Positions 8,169-16,191 of a stretch of DNA of 64,000 bases are shown here, in pieces (position 1 is the stretch's first letter; every line of letters starts with the position of its first letter). The notes under the pieces were generated by a model. That model made no database searches, was not told the DNA's origin, and worked only from the letters and a program-made list of their open reading frames with translations. The DNA is from Niallia circulans. Lineage in GTDB: Bacteria; Bacillota; Bacilli; Bacillales; Cytobacillaceae. The DNA lies in contig NZ_CM017506.1 of assembly GCF_007273535.1 (NCBI RefSeq), forward strand, positions 32,969-96,968, given 5' to 3'. Both the position numbers and the translations under genes were made by a program.

Positions 8169-8325
8169 TAGCTAATTCCCTTGCTCGTTTGTTAAATTCT
8201 TCTTCAGAAATTCTTCCTTCCACACTATCGATAATTAGTTGTTCTTGTTCTTTGGATAACTTTAACCCTTCCATGCCTAATGATGCTTTTACTGATTCAA
8301 TGCCGTTCACATTATTATTTTTCAT
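8161..8325 (-). CDS. Fic antitoxin (class I, FicA/VbhA-like)
   Basis: This 54-residue gene encodes SVKASLGMEG near residues 11-20. SLGMEG fits the [S/T]xxxE[G/N] inhibitory motif, whose Glu blocks ATP gamma-phosphate binding in Fic enzymes. The rest (LSKEQEQLIIDSVEGRISEE) matches the helical pattern of VbhA/FicA antitoxins. AGGAG lies ten bases before ATG 8325, and the stop overlaps the toxin start by eight bases, which would couple their translation. It is short and easily missed. The family assignment rests on motif, order and overlap. Confidence 0.85.
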   Translation of the reverse strand: MKNNNVNGIESVKASLGMEGLKLSKEQEQLIIDSVEGRISEEEFNKRARELANG

Positions 8326-8364
8326 TAAAGATGTACTCCTTTAAAGTTAGTTTAGATAATATTT

Positions 8365-8790
8365 TCAAAATGAAGTTAAGTCTATTTCAGGTTTTTCATT
8401 TTTATTTTCTGTTGATTCTTCTTTATTAGCAACACCATTATTTTTAGATTCAGTAACAAAATTATTAGTTTTCAATTCTTCTTCAATATGATTAGCTTTT
8501 GTTTCATTTAGTGATTTAATTACCTGCTCTGACTTTTCTGTTACCTCAGATATCTTCTGATTATTGAAGTAAAGTATTTCTGTATGTAACTTTTTTGCGA
8601 TTTCATGATCAGTTACATCTTCATAACCAAAACGATCTATACAATGTTCAATTAATGATAAAAAACTATTTTGTGGGTTACTTTGTGCCTGGAGCCATTT
8701 ACTAAATTTTAATTTCTTCTCATCATTTCTAGATTTTATATTTATTAGAAAAGTTTCTTTTAATTTTATTTCTTCATTATTGTTAGACAT
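8365..8790 (-). CDS. Partner protein of the ParM-like filament (ParR/AlfB-like position)
   Basis: Start ATG 8790 has AGGAG ten bases upstream; the GTG at 8799 is too close to it. The 141-residue protein has a compact basic and aromatic N-terminal part (KLKFSKWLQAQSNP, LIEHCIDRFGYEDVTDHEI) that could be a DNA-binding fold. A low-complexity Glu/Asn/Lys tail follows and ends in PEIDLTSF. It directly follows the actin-like gene, where ParR-type centromere-binding adaptors are encoded. In ParR proteins the C-terminal tail contacts the filament; the conserved-looking end here could do so. Assignment is by position rather than sequence. Confidence 0.6.
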   Translation of the reverse strand: MSNNNEEIKLKETFLINIKSRNDEKKLKFSKWLQAQSNPQNSFLSLIEHCIDRFGYEDVTDHEIAKKLHTEILYFNNQKISEVTEKSEQVIKSLNETKANHIEEELKTNNFVTESKNNGVANKEESTENKNEKPEIDLTSF

Positions 8791-8845
8791 AAAAACCACA
8801 CTCCTAAAAACTAATAAGAAGGGGCCAGGATGACCCCTTTTAGTT

Positions 8846-9997
8846 TTATTTAGTATATAAAGCTTTTGCTAAGTAGAAAGTTCCACGAGAGTTCATATTC
8901 GTTGCAAATTCTTTAGGAATCCACACTACTCTAAAATGGTTACTTTCAGCAAAACTCATTAATTCTTCACGTAAATCATCTTTAAATGTTACGCTTCCAC
9001 CACCATGAACAAATGCATAATCAACATCCGATGACGCTAACTCTTGATAAGCTAATTGTATTTCTTCTAGAAGAGATTGAGCTTGTCCATATGTTGCTTC
9101 TTTCATCAAATCTCTTGCAATCTCACCCTTTTCGTTATCACGTTCAAGCCAATCTTGCAGCTGCTGTCTTGTGAATTTGTCGCTAATATTTATTTGCTCT
9201 CGCAAAAGTCTAATTGCTAAATCCGACGCATGACCTACTCCAAGTCTTTTCCCCTTACTTAATCCTTGTACTGGATTAACTCCTTCAATAACAGTTAATT
9301 CAGAGGTTCCGTCTCCTATATCTGTATGAAGAGATTTAGCCTTTGTAAAGTCAGATGGCTTTTTATTTTCTTTGTAGGTTTCATTATAATCTTTCAATAT
9401 ATCTTCATCACTATTTAAAAAGGCTAACATAGATGTTTTTCCTTCTTCAGTAACTTTACAGTCAGTGAATTTTATAGAAACTAACACCTGGCTATCACCG
9501 ATGTATAAAGTAACTATATGTTTATTTTTAAATCTATCTTCCAAAATTTTAGCATTTTGTCGAGTGTATTCAGACGAAGGAATAGCTGTTGCTGATTGTA
9601 TTTCCATAGATAAGCTTTCTGGTAACTCTCCATTTTTCTCATATTCTTCTTTTACTCCAATAGCTGCAATTAAAGCTAATGAAGTAATAATTGGTAGATC
9701 ATGTGTAGACTTACCACCTAAGCTAATCATCATGTTTGTTTTGATTCCATCGTGTTGCATTGCTTTCTTACCTACATAGTAATCTCCATTTCTTTTTATT
9801 GATGGAGAAGAAATATTAACAACAAGATTGTCTAATAGGTTGTCCATTATTTGATTAACAGGCTGATCATTTGATTCTGGTGTTCTAGGTAAATAAGAGA
9901 TAACTGAAGGCTGTCTTACAGAAGTCTCTTTTCCTTTTACTTCATATGTAATTTCAGTTTTAGCATTCCCTATATCCTTACCAACGATCAATTTCAT
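8846..9997 (-). CDS. ParM/StbA-like actin ATPase for plasmid segregation
   Basis: The 383-residue protein has an actin-like ATPase core: a phosphate-1 loop near the start (VGKDIGNAKTEI, Asp8), phosphate-2 about residue 225 (HTDIGDGTSELTVI) and an adenosine motif FVHGGGSV about 335. ParM-type proteins polymerise and push plasmid copies apart. The gene is transcribed from the AT-rich region at 10.0-10.3 kb, which contains repeated TTTTTATATA blocks that could be its centromere. GAGGTG precedes the ATG. It co-occurs with a separate ParA system 460 bases away, an unusual doubling. Polymerisation is inferred from the family. Confidence 0.88.
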   Translation of the reverse strand: MKLIVGKDIGNAKTEITYEVKGKETSVRQPSVISYLPRTPESNDQPVNQIMDNLLDNLVVNISSPSIKRNGDYYVGKKAMQHDGIKTNMMISLGGKSTHDLPIITSLALIAAIGVKEEYEKNGELPESLSMEIQSATAIPSSEYTRQNAKILEDRFKNKHIVTLYIGDSQVLVSIKFTDCKVTEEGKTSMLAFLNSDEDILKDYNETYKENKKPSDFTKAKSLHTDIGDGTSELTVIEGVNPVQGLSKGKRLGVGHASDLAIRLLREQINISDKFTRQQLQDWLERDNEKGEIARDLMKEATYGQAQSLLEEIQLAYQELASSDVDYAFVHGGGSVTFKDDLREELMSFAESNHFRVVWIPKEFATNMNSRGTFYLAKALYTK

Positions 9998-10017
9998 ATT
10001 CCGTTCACCTCATATAT

Positions 10018-10298
10018 TGTTTTATTAACCTTATATATATAATAACCTATTTTTATTAAAAAGTAAATAATTTTTATATACTTTTTATATAATTTTTTAA
10101 TACAAAATATATAAAAATTCGACAAACTATTTATCTAAGTTCTTTTTATATATTTTTTATATAACAGTTATATTCTTTTAATTAAGGACTAGCTATATAA
10201 ATACAATATACAATATCAAATTATATAACTAATATATTCTTTTAATATAAATACAATATATTTTCTATATATAAAAACATTAAAGGGAAGATTTCAAA
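10018..10298. repeat. AT-rich iterated region, candidate centromere of the ParM-like system
   Basis: This very AT-rich gap holds two copies of TTTTTATATAnTTTTTATATAA-type sequence (about 10071-10097 and 10142-10166) and two copies of TATAAATACAATATA (about 10194 and 10248), plus CTTTTAAT runs. It is upstream of the actin-like gene, as centromere/operator regions of such operons usually are. No protein-coding frame is evident. A role in partition or promoter bending is inference. Confidence 0.5.
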
Positions 10299-10370
10299 AT
10301 GAAAATTGTAGAACTTTGTTACCTTTTATCAATCTATGTTTACAAGATAGGTTTGATAAAAGTATACTAA
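10299..10370 (+). CDS. Possible 23-residue leader peptide before parA
   Basis: ATG 10299 has AAAGGGAAG eight bases upstream and opens a 23-codon frame (MKIVELCYLLSIYVYK and a short end). The frame lies over an inverted repeat, CTTTTATCAA (10323) with TTGATAAAAG (10353), extended by CTAT/ATAG. Translation would therefore disturb a hairpin about 90 bases before parA. This could be regulatory or chance. Confidence 0.3.
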   Translation: MKIVELCYLLSIYVYKIGLIKVY

Positions 10371-10381
10371 TAGGAAAGAAC

Positions 10382-10403
10382 GCATACTTGTATGCATGCA
10401 TGT
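10382..10403. repeat. GCATACTTG-type repeats upstream of parA
   Basis: GCATACTTGTATGCATGCATG contains overlapping direct and inverted copies of the unit GCATACWTG. The same unit recurs downstream of the operon at 11633-11668 and 11724-11752. Sites on both sides of parA and the ribbon-helix-helix gene suggest operator or centromere binding sites. Confidence 0.55.
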
Positions 10404-10459
10404 TCGTATAATTGTATATATGTATTCAAATATAGAAATTACATAAAAGGAGGATATAT

Positions 10460-11299
10460 ATGCGAGCGAAAACCATTACCTTTGCTAATTTCAAAGGTGG
10501 AACTGGAAAAACTACTAACTGTACTATGATTGGTTATATTTTAGCGAAAAAAGGCTATCGAGTTCTTGTACTTGATCAAGATCCTCAGGCAAACGCAACT
10601 GATCTATATCTAAAAACAAAAGCTAGATTAAATCCTGAATCAAAAGTAGAAATCGACAAGACACTTATGGCAGCTGTAGCAGAAGAAAATCTACAACAGG
10701 TAATTACCGAAATTACAGATAACCTTTATTTATTGCCTAGTTATGCTGATTATTCAACATTACCCTTGTTCTTAGAGAAAAAGCACCCTGATAGCCTGGT
10801 AGATAGAACGAAATCAATAGCTTATCTATTAGAACCACTTAAGCAAGAATTTGACTTCATTTTAATTGATGTTCCACCAACACTATCTATATATACGGAT
10901 ACAGCTCTAATGGCTAGTGATTATACTGTGATTGTTTTACAAACACAGGAGAGGTCCTTGGTTGGAGCTGAATCTTATATAAAATACCTACAGGAATTAA
11001 TTGATAATTATAATGCTCAATTTGATATATTAGGAATTCTTCCAGTACTTTTAAAGAACAATGCTGCTGTAGATATGAATACTCTGGAAAATGCTAAAGA
11101 GAAGTTTGGAGAAAAAAATATATTTAAAACAATAGTTAAAAATATGGAGAGACTAAAAAGGTACGACATGATAGGTATTGTTGATCCAGATAAAGATATA
11201 AAAGCAGATATTCATGATAAGAGAATTATAGAATTGTATGAAGAAGTGACCGAAGAATTTTTAAAACGAATTGAGAAGGAGACAGAATTATATGTCTGA
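10460..11299 (+). CDS. parA: ParA/Soj-family partition ATPase
   Basis: The 279-residue protein has a deviant Walker A motif FKGGTGKTT at 11-19, Walker A' VLDQDPQANAT about 36-46 and Walker B DFILIDVPPTL about 133-143. There is no N-terminal helix-turn-helix, as in small type Ib ParA proteins whose autoregulation depends on the partner. It would form dynamic gradients on the nucleoid to separate plasmid copies. AGGAGG lies before the ATG. The next gene starts inside its end (8-base overlap), and repeated GCATACWTG sites flank the operon. Confidence 0.92.
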   Translation: MRAKTITFANFKGGTGKTTNCTMIGYILAKKGYRVLVLDQDPQANATDLYLKTKARLNPESKVEIDKTLMAAVAEENLQQVITEITDNLYLLPSYADYSTLPLFLEKKHPDSLVDRTKSIAYLLEPLKQEFDFILIDVPPTLSIYTDTALMASDYTVIVLQTQERSLVGAESYIKYLQELIDNYNAQFDILGILPVLLKNNAAVDMNTLENAKEKFGEKNIFKTIVKNMERLKRYDMIGIVDPDKDIKADIHDKRIIELYEEVTEEFLKRIEKETELYV

Positions 11300-11603
11300 T
11301 TTACTTAATAAAAATAAAAAGATAGATAGAATTGAAAATCAGCCTCCAAAGGGGACTTTCAACCCTAATAACATATTTGTTCCTGAGCAAAATAAAAAAG
11401 ATGAAATTATAAAAGAAAAGACTACTTCAATAAGATTAACGACAAAGAATAGAGATAAATTAAAAGCCCTTATGTCGTTATTAGAAAAGGACTCCATTGA
11501 TCAAGTTTTAGATGTAGTGTTAACTCAACATGAAACTACTTTGTCCAAAGATAAAAAGAAAGATTACGACACTCTTTTAAAAATTTATTCCAAAAAAAAA
11601 TAA
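11292..11603 (+). CDS. Ribbon-helix-helix centromere-binding partner of ParA
   Basis: Start ATG 11292 has GGAG about ten bases upstream and overlaps the parA stop. The 103-residue product has a disordered basic N-terminus, typical of proteins that stimulate a ParA ATPase. Its C-terminal half has TTSIRLTTKNRDKLKALMSL followed by a second helix, a ribbon-helix-helix pattern (Omega/ParG-like). It probably binds the GCATACWTG repeats around the operon and represses it. The role is inferred from order, size and fold pattern. Confidence 0.72.
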   Translation: MSDLLNKNKKIDRIENQPPKGTFNPNNIFVPEQNKKDEIIKEKTTSIRLTTKNRDKLKALMSLLEKDSIDQVLDVVLTQHETTLSKDKKKDYDTLLKIYSKKK

Positions 11604-11632
11604 ATTTTTAAATAAATTTCAACCACAAACAT

Positions 11633-11752
11633 ATACATGCATACTTGCATACTTGCATACATGTATGTAAAATAGATATATAAAACCCTTGCTATATCAA
11701 TACATGCAAGGGTTTTATATAAGTATACACGCATACATGCATACATATATAC
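11633..11752. repeat. Downstream cluster of GCATACWTG repeats
   Basis: 11633-11668 contains three close direct copies (ATGCATACTTGCATACTTG, then CATACATG). 11724-11752 contains two more (ACGCATACATGCATACATA). A terminator lies between them. With the upstream copy at 10382 these flank the parA operon. Confidence 0.6.
11680..11718. terminator. Terminator after the parA operon
   Basis: ATAAAACCCTTGC pairs with GCAAGGGTTTTAT (13 bases) around a 13-base loop. The A/T ends suit both strands. It lies within the downstream repeat cluster. Confidence 0.65.
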
Positions 11753-12134
11753 TAAAAAATACACCCATAAACTGCGGTGTATATACACTTCTAGCCTAAG
11801 TTCGCATATTGCAACGGCTGGTTATTATTGCTATACTAATCACAAATAAATCGAACGACAATAAAAAAGACCCCCGCCATCTAAGTAGTGTCCCCACACT
11901 CTTAGACGGTTTCCCCTAATACCACTAGGGAAAACACTGACAGGAAGTCGTTTTTGACATCATTTTTTTAAAACTTATATATCAGTATTTTAACTGAATA
12001 TAAGAAGAAAGTCAAAGCTATTTCCCGTTTTTCAGTCTATTTTGTGTGCCATTTTCTGACATAAAAAGACGATGTTTTCCTTTTATACATAAGGGAACAT
12101 CGTCTTTTTTGTTGTACTAAAAGGAGCAAAGAAA
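11753..12134 (+). promoter_or_regulatory. rep leader: two hairpins and an attenuator-like terminator
   Basis: No gene fits this stretch. Hairpin A pairs CCATCTAAG (11877) with CTTAGACGG (11901) and AGTGT with ACACT, leaving a CCCC loop. Hairpin B pairs TTTCCCCTA (11910) with TAGGGAAA (11926) with one bulge. A terminator at 12063-12110 (14-base stem AAAAAGACGATGTT with complement, then T6) ends just before the rep ribosome site. This is the layout of copy control by antisense RNA and transcription attenuation, known from pIP501-type plasmids. The antisense RNA itself is inferred. Confidence 0.55.
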
Positions 12135-13331
12135 ATGTCAGTGTTAACACAACCAGTTAAACCTCAAAACTTCACCATCGAAGGCATTAAATTTTTCAAG
12201 AAACACTTAGAAAAAATTGAATTGGATTCACAGGTGACAGACCATCCAATAACAACATCTGAAATCTCTTTGTACATGATACTTCACCTATATACTGATG
12301 AAATGGGAGAAATCCGTTCTTTTACAAAAGATCCAAATGTAAGTGATCGTAAACTTCTTTGTATCTCTAACATTGCTTCTGAGCATTCTCTTACATATGA
12401 AACAGTAAAGAAGGCTTTTGATAGATTGATAGAAAGAAAATATATCCAAGAAGTATATACAGAATTTGGGATACATTATGAAATTGTTGATTTTGCTAAG
12501 TATAATCAGTTAATCGCTAGTAAAAATCCTGAGAAATCAACATATTTCCATATCCCATTAGCCCTATTCAAGGAGAAAGTTTTCGGTCAACTAATAAAAC
12601 AACGTTATCACAAAGGACCAATCCTTTTACTTAAGTTGTGTGAATTTTTCCAAAGGCAAATTGGGACTAACCGTAGATTGGTTGAAGATGTAGAGCTTGT
12701 TAAAGGTGATAGAACTATGTCTTATCTAAAAAAGACTTTAAACACAACAGCAAAAAGAGTAAGGAATTTCTTATCTATAATCAATAATGTATTTTCTTTT
12801 ATTCCAGTAGATAAAACGCTTAAAACTCCATCTAAAGATCGTATGAACAGAAGAAGAGAATTTGTACAAGTGTGTATAGAAAAGTTCAATTTCACTCTAA
12901 ACAGCGCATGTTATAAGAAAATTGATGAAAAAAGTCAAAGGAAGACATTTGCTACTTGGAAAAAGGAAATGTCAGCTAGAATTAAAAACGCTAAAATTCC
13001 TTTGAAATTCAGAGATAAAATAGACATAGAAAAATCTATAAGTAGAATGGTCAACTATTCTGTTCATTTTGAAGTTGTTAACTTATCTAAAGATATGTTA
13101 GGCTTCACTATTTCGTCAGTTGCAGACACGCTGGAGGAACTACATATTAAAGGGCAATTAAAATCTATTAAATCTATTGGTAGATTTGCAAACAGTCAAT
13201 TTACAAAAGCATTGTTCAATTTTAAAGAAAAATATATGGACGAGTCTGACGTTATTGAGATAGGCCATGCTTACAATAAAACATATGGTACCTACCCTGA
13301 CTTTTTAACACCACAGAACACTAATAAGTAA
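12135..13331 (+). CDS. Putative plasmid replication initiator (Rep)
   Basis: The 398-residue basic protein has a winged-helix-like segment near residues 75-110 (SNIASEHSLTYETVKKAFDRLIERKYIQEV), the pattern of iteron-binding initiators. It has no rolling-circle nuclease or helicase motifs. Support comes mainly from context: an attenuator-like leader, five iterons every 30-32 bases starting 180 bases downstream, and neighbouring partition genes. AAGGAG lies eight bases before the ATG. I cannot place it in a named Rep family. It could also be a plasmid regulator, but iterons make an initiator more likely. Confidence 0.7.
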   Translation: MSVLTQPVKPQNFTIEGIKFFKKHLEKIELDSQVTDHPITTSEISLYMILHLYTDEMGEIRSFTKDPNVSDRKLLCISNIASEHSLTYETVKKAFDRLIERKYIQEVYTEFGIHYEIVDFAKYNQLIASKNPEKSTYFHIPLALFKEKVFGQLIKQRYHKGPILLLKLCEFFQRQIGTNRRLVEDVELVKGDRTMSYLKKTLNTTAKRVRNFLSIINNVFSFIPVDKTLKTPSKDRMNRRREFVQVCIEKFNFTLNSACYKKIDEKSQRKTFATWKKEMSARIKNAKIPLKFRDKIDIEKSISRMVNYSVHFEVVNLSKDMLGFTISSVADTLEELHIKGQLKSIKSIGRFANSQFTKALFNFKEKYMDESDVIEIGHAYNKTYGTYPDFLTPQNTNK

Positions 13332-13396
13332 TTTTAAAAAATCGAATAACTACCTGTAGCCTTTTCAAAATTTTCAAATAGGGAGGGCTTTTTGTC

Positions 13397-13543
13397 ATGC
13401 AATTTAATAAGAATCATTTATATTTTCCTTTAATAGAATATAAGAATACAGGTTTCAATAACCAGGTATTAAGGCAATTGTATAAAACAAGGGGAAAGTA
13501 TAGTGAATTTAAACTGTATTTCAAAACATCTAAAATTCATTAA
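13397..13543 (+). CDS. Small basic protein between rep and iterons
   Basis: GGGAGG lies ten bases before ATG 13397, which opens 48 codons (MQFNKNHLYFPLIEYKN at the start, a Lys-rich end). The last codons run into the first iteron. The peptide is basic and aromatic and without known domain. It could be a small replication accessory protein, or the frame may be incidental to the origin. Confidence 0.4.
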   Translation: MQFNKNHLYFPLIEYKNTGFNNQVLRQLYKTRGKYSEFKLYFKTSKIH

Positions 13544-13645
13544 CTGTATTTCTAGTTATCTGAAATTTAGAGTATTGTATTTCAGAATATGTGTGAACTG
13601 AATATTGTATTTCAAATTATGTGTGAACTGTGAATATAGTATTTT
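13514..13645. repeat. Five iterons, probable replication origin
   Basis: The core YTGTATTTC begins at 13514, 13544, 13575 and 13605, and a weaker TAGTATTTT at 13637, a spacing of 30, 31, 30 and 32 bases (three helical turns). The third and fourth copies extend to GTATTTCAnAnTATGTGTGAACTG. Regular phasing, AT-rich surroundings and position after rep support an iteron-type origin. Confidence 0.75.
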
Positions 13646-13650
13646 AATAG

Positions 13651-13705
13651 AAATAATAAAAGGCTGAAACCCTTGGTGTATATAGGTTTCAGCCTTTTAT
13701 TATTT
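13651..13705. terminator. Long bidirectional terminator after the origin
   Basis: AAATAATAAAAGGCTGAAACC pairs over 21 bases with its complement at 13685-13705, around a short loop. A and T runs flank both ends, so it isolates the origin from transcription on either side. Confidence 0.85.
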
Positions 13706-13828
13706 TCCCCTTATATTTATTTGTTTTTTTTATTATTAATTGAATTTCTTATTATTATTGATTCTTTATATATTATTGTTCCTTAAACGTTTGTGTTTAC
13801 AAATAAATATAAATATATATCTTACTTG

Positions 13829-14176
13829 TTATAAATTTTCTTTATGTCTCTCCAAAAAAATAGCGTATAACCTAACCTGATTCAAATAGTTTTTCCTTTG
13901 ACTTGAAGATAACCTATTAGACGATTTTATAATCTGGTTAATAACCTGCTGCTCTAAATCAGCATGTTCAAAATCATTATCTATATCTAATAAGAAATCC
14001 ACCCTAGCATTAAAAAACTTACAGTAGTTAATTATTACTTCTAAACTTGGCAATACTTGATCATTTTCATATGTACTGATTTGGTGCCTTGTTAGATGCA
14101 GCTGGCTAGCAAGTTCGGTCTGCGTTAAACGTCTTCCTTTTCTTAATTCTCTTAAACGATCGCCTAATGTTTTCAT
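13829..14176 (-). CDS. XRE-family repressor, probably leaderless
   Basis: Residues 1-60 form a Cro/CI-type helix-turn-helix (LGDRLRELRKGRRLTQTELASQ, then LTRHQISTYENDQ). The rest is helical and ends in RLYAIFLERHKEN. No ribosome site precedes the ATG. Instead, TATACT lies only six bases before it, which would put the transcription start at or near the ATG (leaderless mRNA). The gene diverges from the sensor operon starting at 14387 and may repress it and itself. It could be a conjugation or copy regulator; target unknown. Confidence 0.85.
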   Translation of the reverse strand: MKTLGDRLRELRKGRRLTQTELASQLHLTRHQISTYENDQVLPSLEVIINYCKFFNARVDFLLDIDNDFEHADLEQQVINQIIKSSNRLSSSQRKNYLNQVRLYAIFLERHKENL

Positions 14177-14182
14177 AAAACT

Positions 14183-14188
14183 AGTATA
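14183..14188 (-). promoter_or_regulatory. -10 element abutting the XRE start codon
   Basis: TATACT on the minus strand ends six bases before the ATG at 14176. With normal spacing the transcript would start at the ATG. No clear -35 hexamer is visible. Confidence 0.45.
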
Positions 14189-14301
14189 TAATTTTTACAG
14201 TTTTTTTTTACATGATGCTTATAACATCTACATTTTTATTTAAATATGAGCTTAATATAAGCATTTATCTATAAAAAAGGAATAGATATTCTTATTTCTG
14301 A

Positions 14302-14310
14302 TGGTATAAT
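14302..14310 (+). promoter_or_regulatory. Extended -10 promoter of the sensor operon
   Basis: TGGTATAAT is a TGn extended -10 with a consensus TATAAT, 77 bases before the ATG at 14387. No good -35 is present, as is common for extended -10 promoters. Confidence 0.55.
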
Positions 14311-14386
14311 ATACACGGGTAATTATTCCTATAATTGAGTTATTTTAGTAATGATTATTCGGTAATTTCATAAAGGAGGATACACC

Positions 14387-14818
14387 ATGTTTTCAAATAA
14401 AAAGAGTTACGAAGCTATAAAAGTAAATCAAGTACTAACTATCGAAAAACAAATAAATTCTTACTCGAAGTTAGCCGAGATTTATCATGATCGAATATTG
14501 GTTATAGGACAACATATGTTTACACTTCCACTTTCTTATCACAGAAAAAAGACTCCAGCTCACTCCTATTTAAGTTCTGTAAAGAATTTTATACAAACTA
14601 ATCCAATTACCACTGCTAAGGATTCACTAGCCTTGAAACAGTTTATTTACATTGATATTTGGGTCCTAAACAATCTCAACTATTACAGTGCTGCCTTTAT
14701 AAATGATTCAAGCAAAAAAATACAAACGTATTCTATATGGAATAATCCCACTAACAACAAGAATAATGAAACTAAAGAAAAACCTGATCAGCGTAAGCTA
14801 AGTGGTGTAATGAGATGA
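14387..14818 (+). CDS. Unrecognised protein preceding the sensor kinase
   Basis: AAGGAGG precedes the ATG. The 143-residue soluble protein has a basic start, a central hydrophobic and aromatic part (LALKQFIYIDIWVLNNLNYYSAAF) and an Asn/Lys-rich tail. I recognise no domain and no signal peptide. Its stop overlaps the kinase start by four bases (ATGA), so the products are made together. It may be an accessory or ligand-handling component of the two-component system, but nothing in its sequence proves this. Confidence 0.7.
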   Translation: MFSNKKSYEAIKVNQVLTIEKQINSYSKLAEIYHDRILVIGQHMFTLPLSYHRKKTPAHSYLSSVKNFIQTNPITTAKDSLALKQFIYIDIWVLNNLNYYSAAFINDSSKKIQTYSIWNNPTNNKNNETKEKPDQRKLSGVMR

Positions 14819-16191
14819 TTTCCTTTGTTTTATTATCCTGGCTTATGGCCTTCATCTTATTGCTTGTAAATATAAAACAGGATAAAACAAGGTGGGGGAG
14901 CTATATAGGATTTTGTGAAGGATTTGGAGGCTTAGGGATTGTTCTAGGAAAGGGAGCAGATCGTCCAGAATGGTTAATCATAATGGATAGTATTTCAACA
15001 TCTATCGGTCACTTTTGGACACCTTATATCATTTTGATATTCGGATTGTTATATTCGGATGCGATTAAAAGTAAGAAAATGAAATTTGTTTCGAAAATCA
15101 TATTAGTTATACCAACTATACTTGCATATACTCCAATATTTTCATTTTCTTTATATCCAGTATTCGAGACGAACTTTCCACTTATTGCAATTTGGATTAT
15201 TCCTTATATATTAATAACTTGCGTCCTATTAACATTCGCTGCCTTTAGAGAGAAAAGGAAAACCATTAAAAATCATAAAATTATTACATGTATTATTGTT
15301 ATTCCTTTATTTATTTTTGTAATGCTTACTAATGTAATTCTTCCAGCATTTGGTGTTAGGGGGGGGTGGCAGCTAAATCCTTTGATTATGATTACTGAGT
15401 TTCTATTTTTTATTTATTTTGGCAGCAGGTACGGTTTTTTAGGAGTGAAAATAAAGTTTGAAAAACAAAGGTTAAGTTCCACTATGCAAGCTGTAACCTC
15501 AGGAACAACCTTACTAAATCATACAATCAAAAATGAAATAGGTAAGATTGATTTATTAACAAATGAATTAAAAGAAAATGTTTCAAAGGATGCTATAGAA
15601 AACGTTGATCTAATATTAAAGTCCACAAATCATATGATGGAGTTAACTAGCCGAATACAAGGAAAGCTAGACATAATGCAACTTAAAGAATCTAAGTTCC
15701 TAATAAGCCATTTAATTCAATCATCTATAGATTTAATGAAACCTCATCTTTTTTGCGTGAAAGTGATAAAAAATCTGGAAGCTGATTTTGAAGTTTATGG
15801 TGATTTTATTCATCTTGAAGAAACATGTTTAAATATCATGAAAAATGCCATTGAAGCTATGAATAAGAATGGAACAATGTTAATAAAAGTTTATCAATAT
15901 AAAAAAAATCTCTGTATTGAATTTTCAGATGATGGCAAAGGAATCGAGAAAGAGAATCTTACTAAGATAATAGAACCTTTCTACAGTACAAAAAAAGAAG
16001 TGGGAAACTATGGTCTTGGTTTAACCTATTGCTATAACGTCCTGGCTAAACATGGGGGAGATATAGAGATAGAAAGCCAACTTAATTTAGGTACAACCAT
16101 AAAATTATTACTACCTAAAAAGAGAATTTTAAAAATATGGCCTAAAAAGAATTCAATAAATAAATTATCAGGGGAAATAACTTATGGATAA
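14815..16191 (+). CDS. Seven-helix membrane histidine kinase
   Basis: About seven hydrophobic helices fill residues 1-210, with little extracellular domain. A dimerisation helix carries the likely phosphorylated His236 (TLLNHTIKNEIGKI). The ATPase domain shows the N box (NIMKNAIEAM, about 345), the G1 box (DDGKGI, about 377), an F box (PFYSTKKEVG) and the G2 box (GLGLTYC). The layout resembles peptide-sensing ComP-type kinases with membrane sensors. It overlaps the response regulator by eight bases. The signal is unknown; a peptide or membrane cue that controls transfer is inference. Confidence 0.88.
   Translation: MISFVLLSWLMAFILLLVNIKQDKTRWGSYIGFCEGFGGLGIVLGKGADRPEWLIIMDSISTSIGHFWTPYIILIFGLLYSDAIKSKKMKFVSKIILVIPTILAYTPIFSFSLYPVFETNFPLIAIWIIPYILITCVLLTFAAFREKRKTIKNHKIITCIIVIPLFIFVMLTNVILPAFGVRGGWQLNPLIMITEFLFFIYFGSRYGFLGVKIKFEKQRLSSTMQAVTSGTTLLNHTIKNEIGKIDLLTNELKENVSKDAIENVDLILKSTNHMMELTSRIQGKLDIMQLKESKFLISHLIQSSIDLMKPHLFCVKVIKNLEADFEVYGDFIHLEETCLNIMKNAIEAMNKNGTMLIKVYQYKKNLCIEFSDDGKGIEKENLTKIIEPFYSTKKEVGNYGLGLTYCYNVLAKHGGDIEIESQLNLGTTIKLLLPKKRILKIWPKKNSINKLSGEITYG

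Noticed and set aside
11585..11788. Minus-strand 67-codon frame
   Set aside because: It covers the GCATACWTG repeats and a terminator; its Tyr/Met/Cys-rich product reflects the repeats.
13514..13645. CRISPR array
   Set aside because: The units diverge strongly and are contiguous without unique spacers; iterons explain the 30-32 base phasing.
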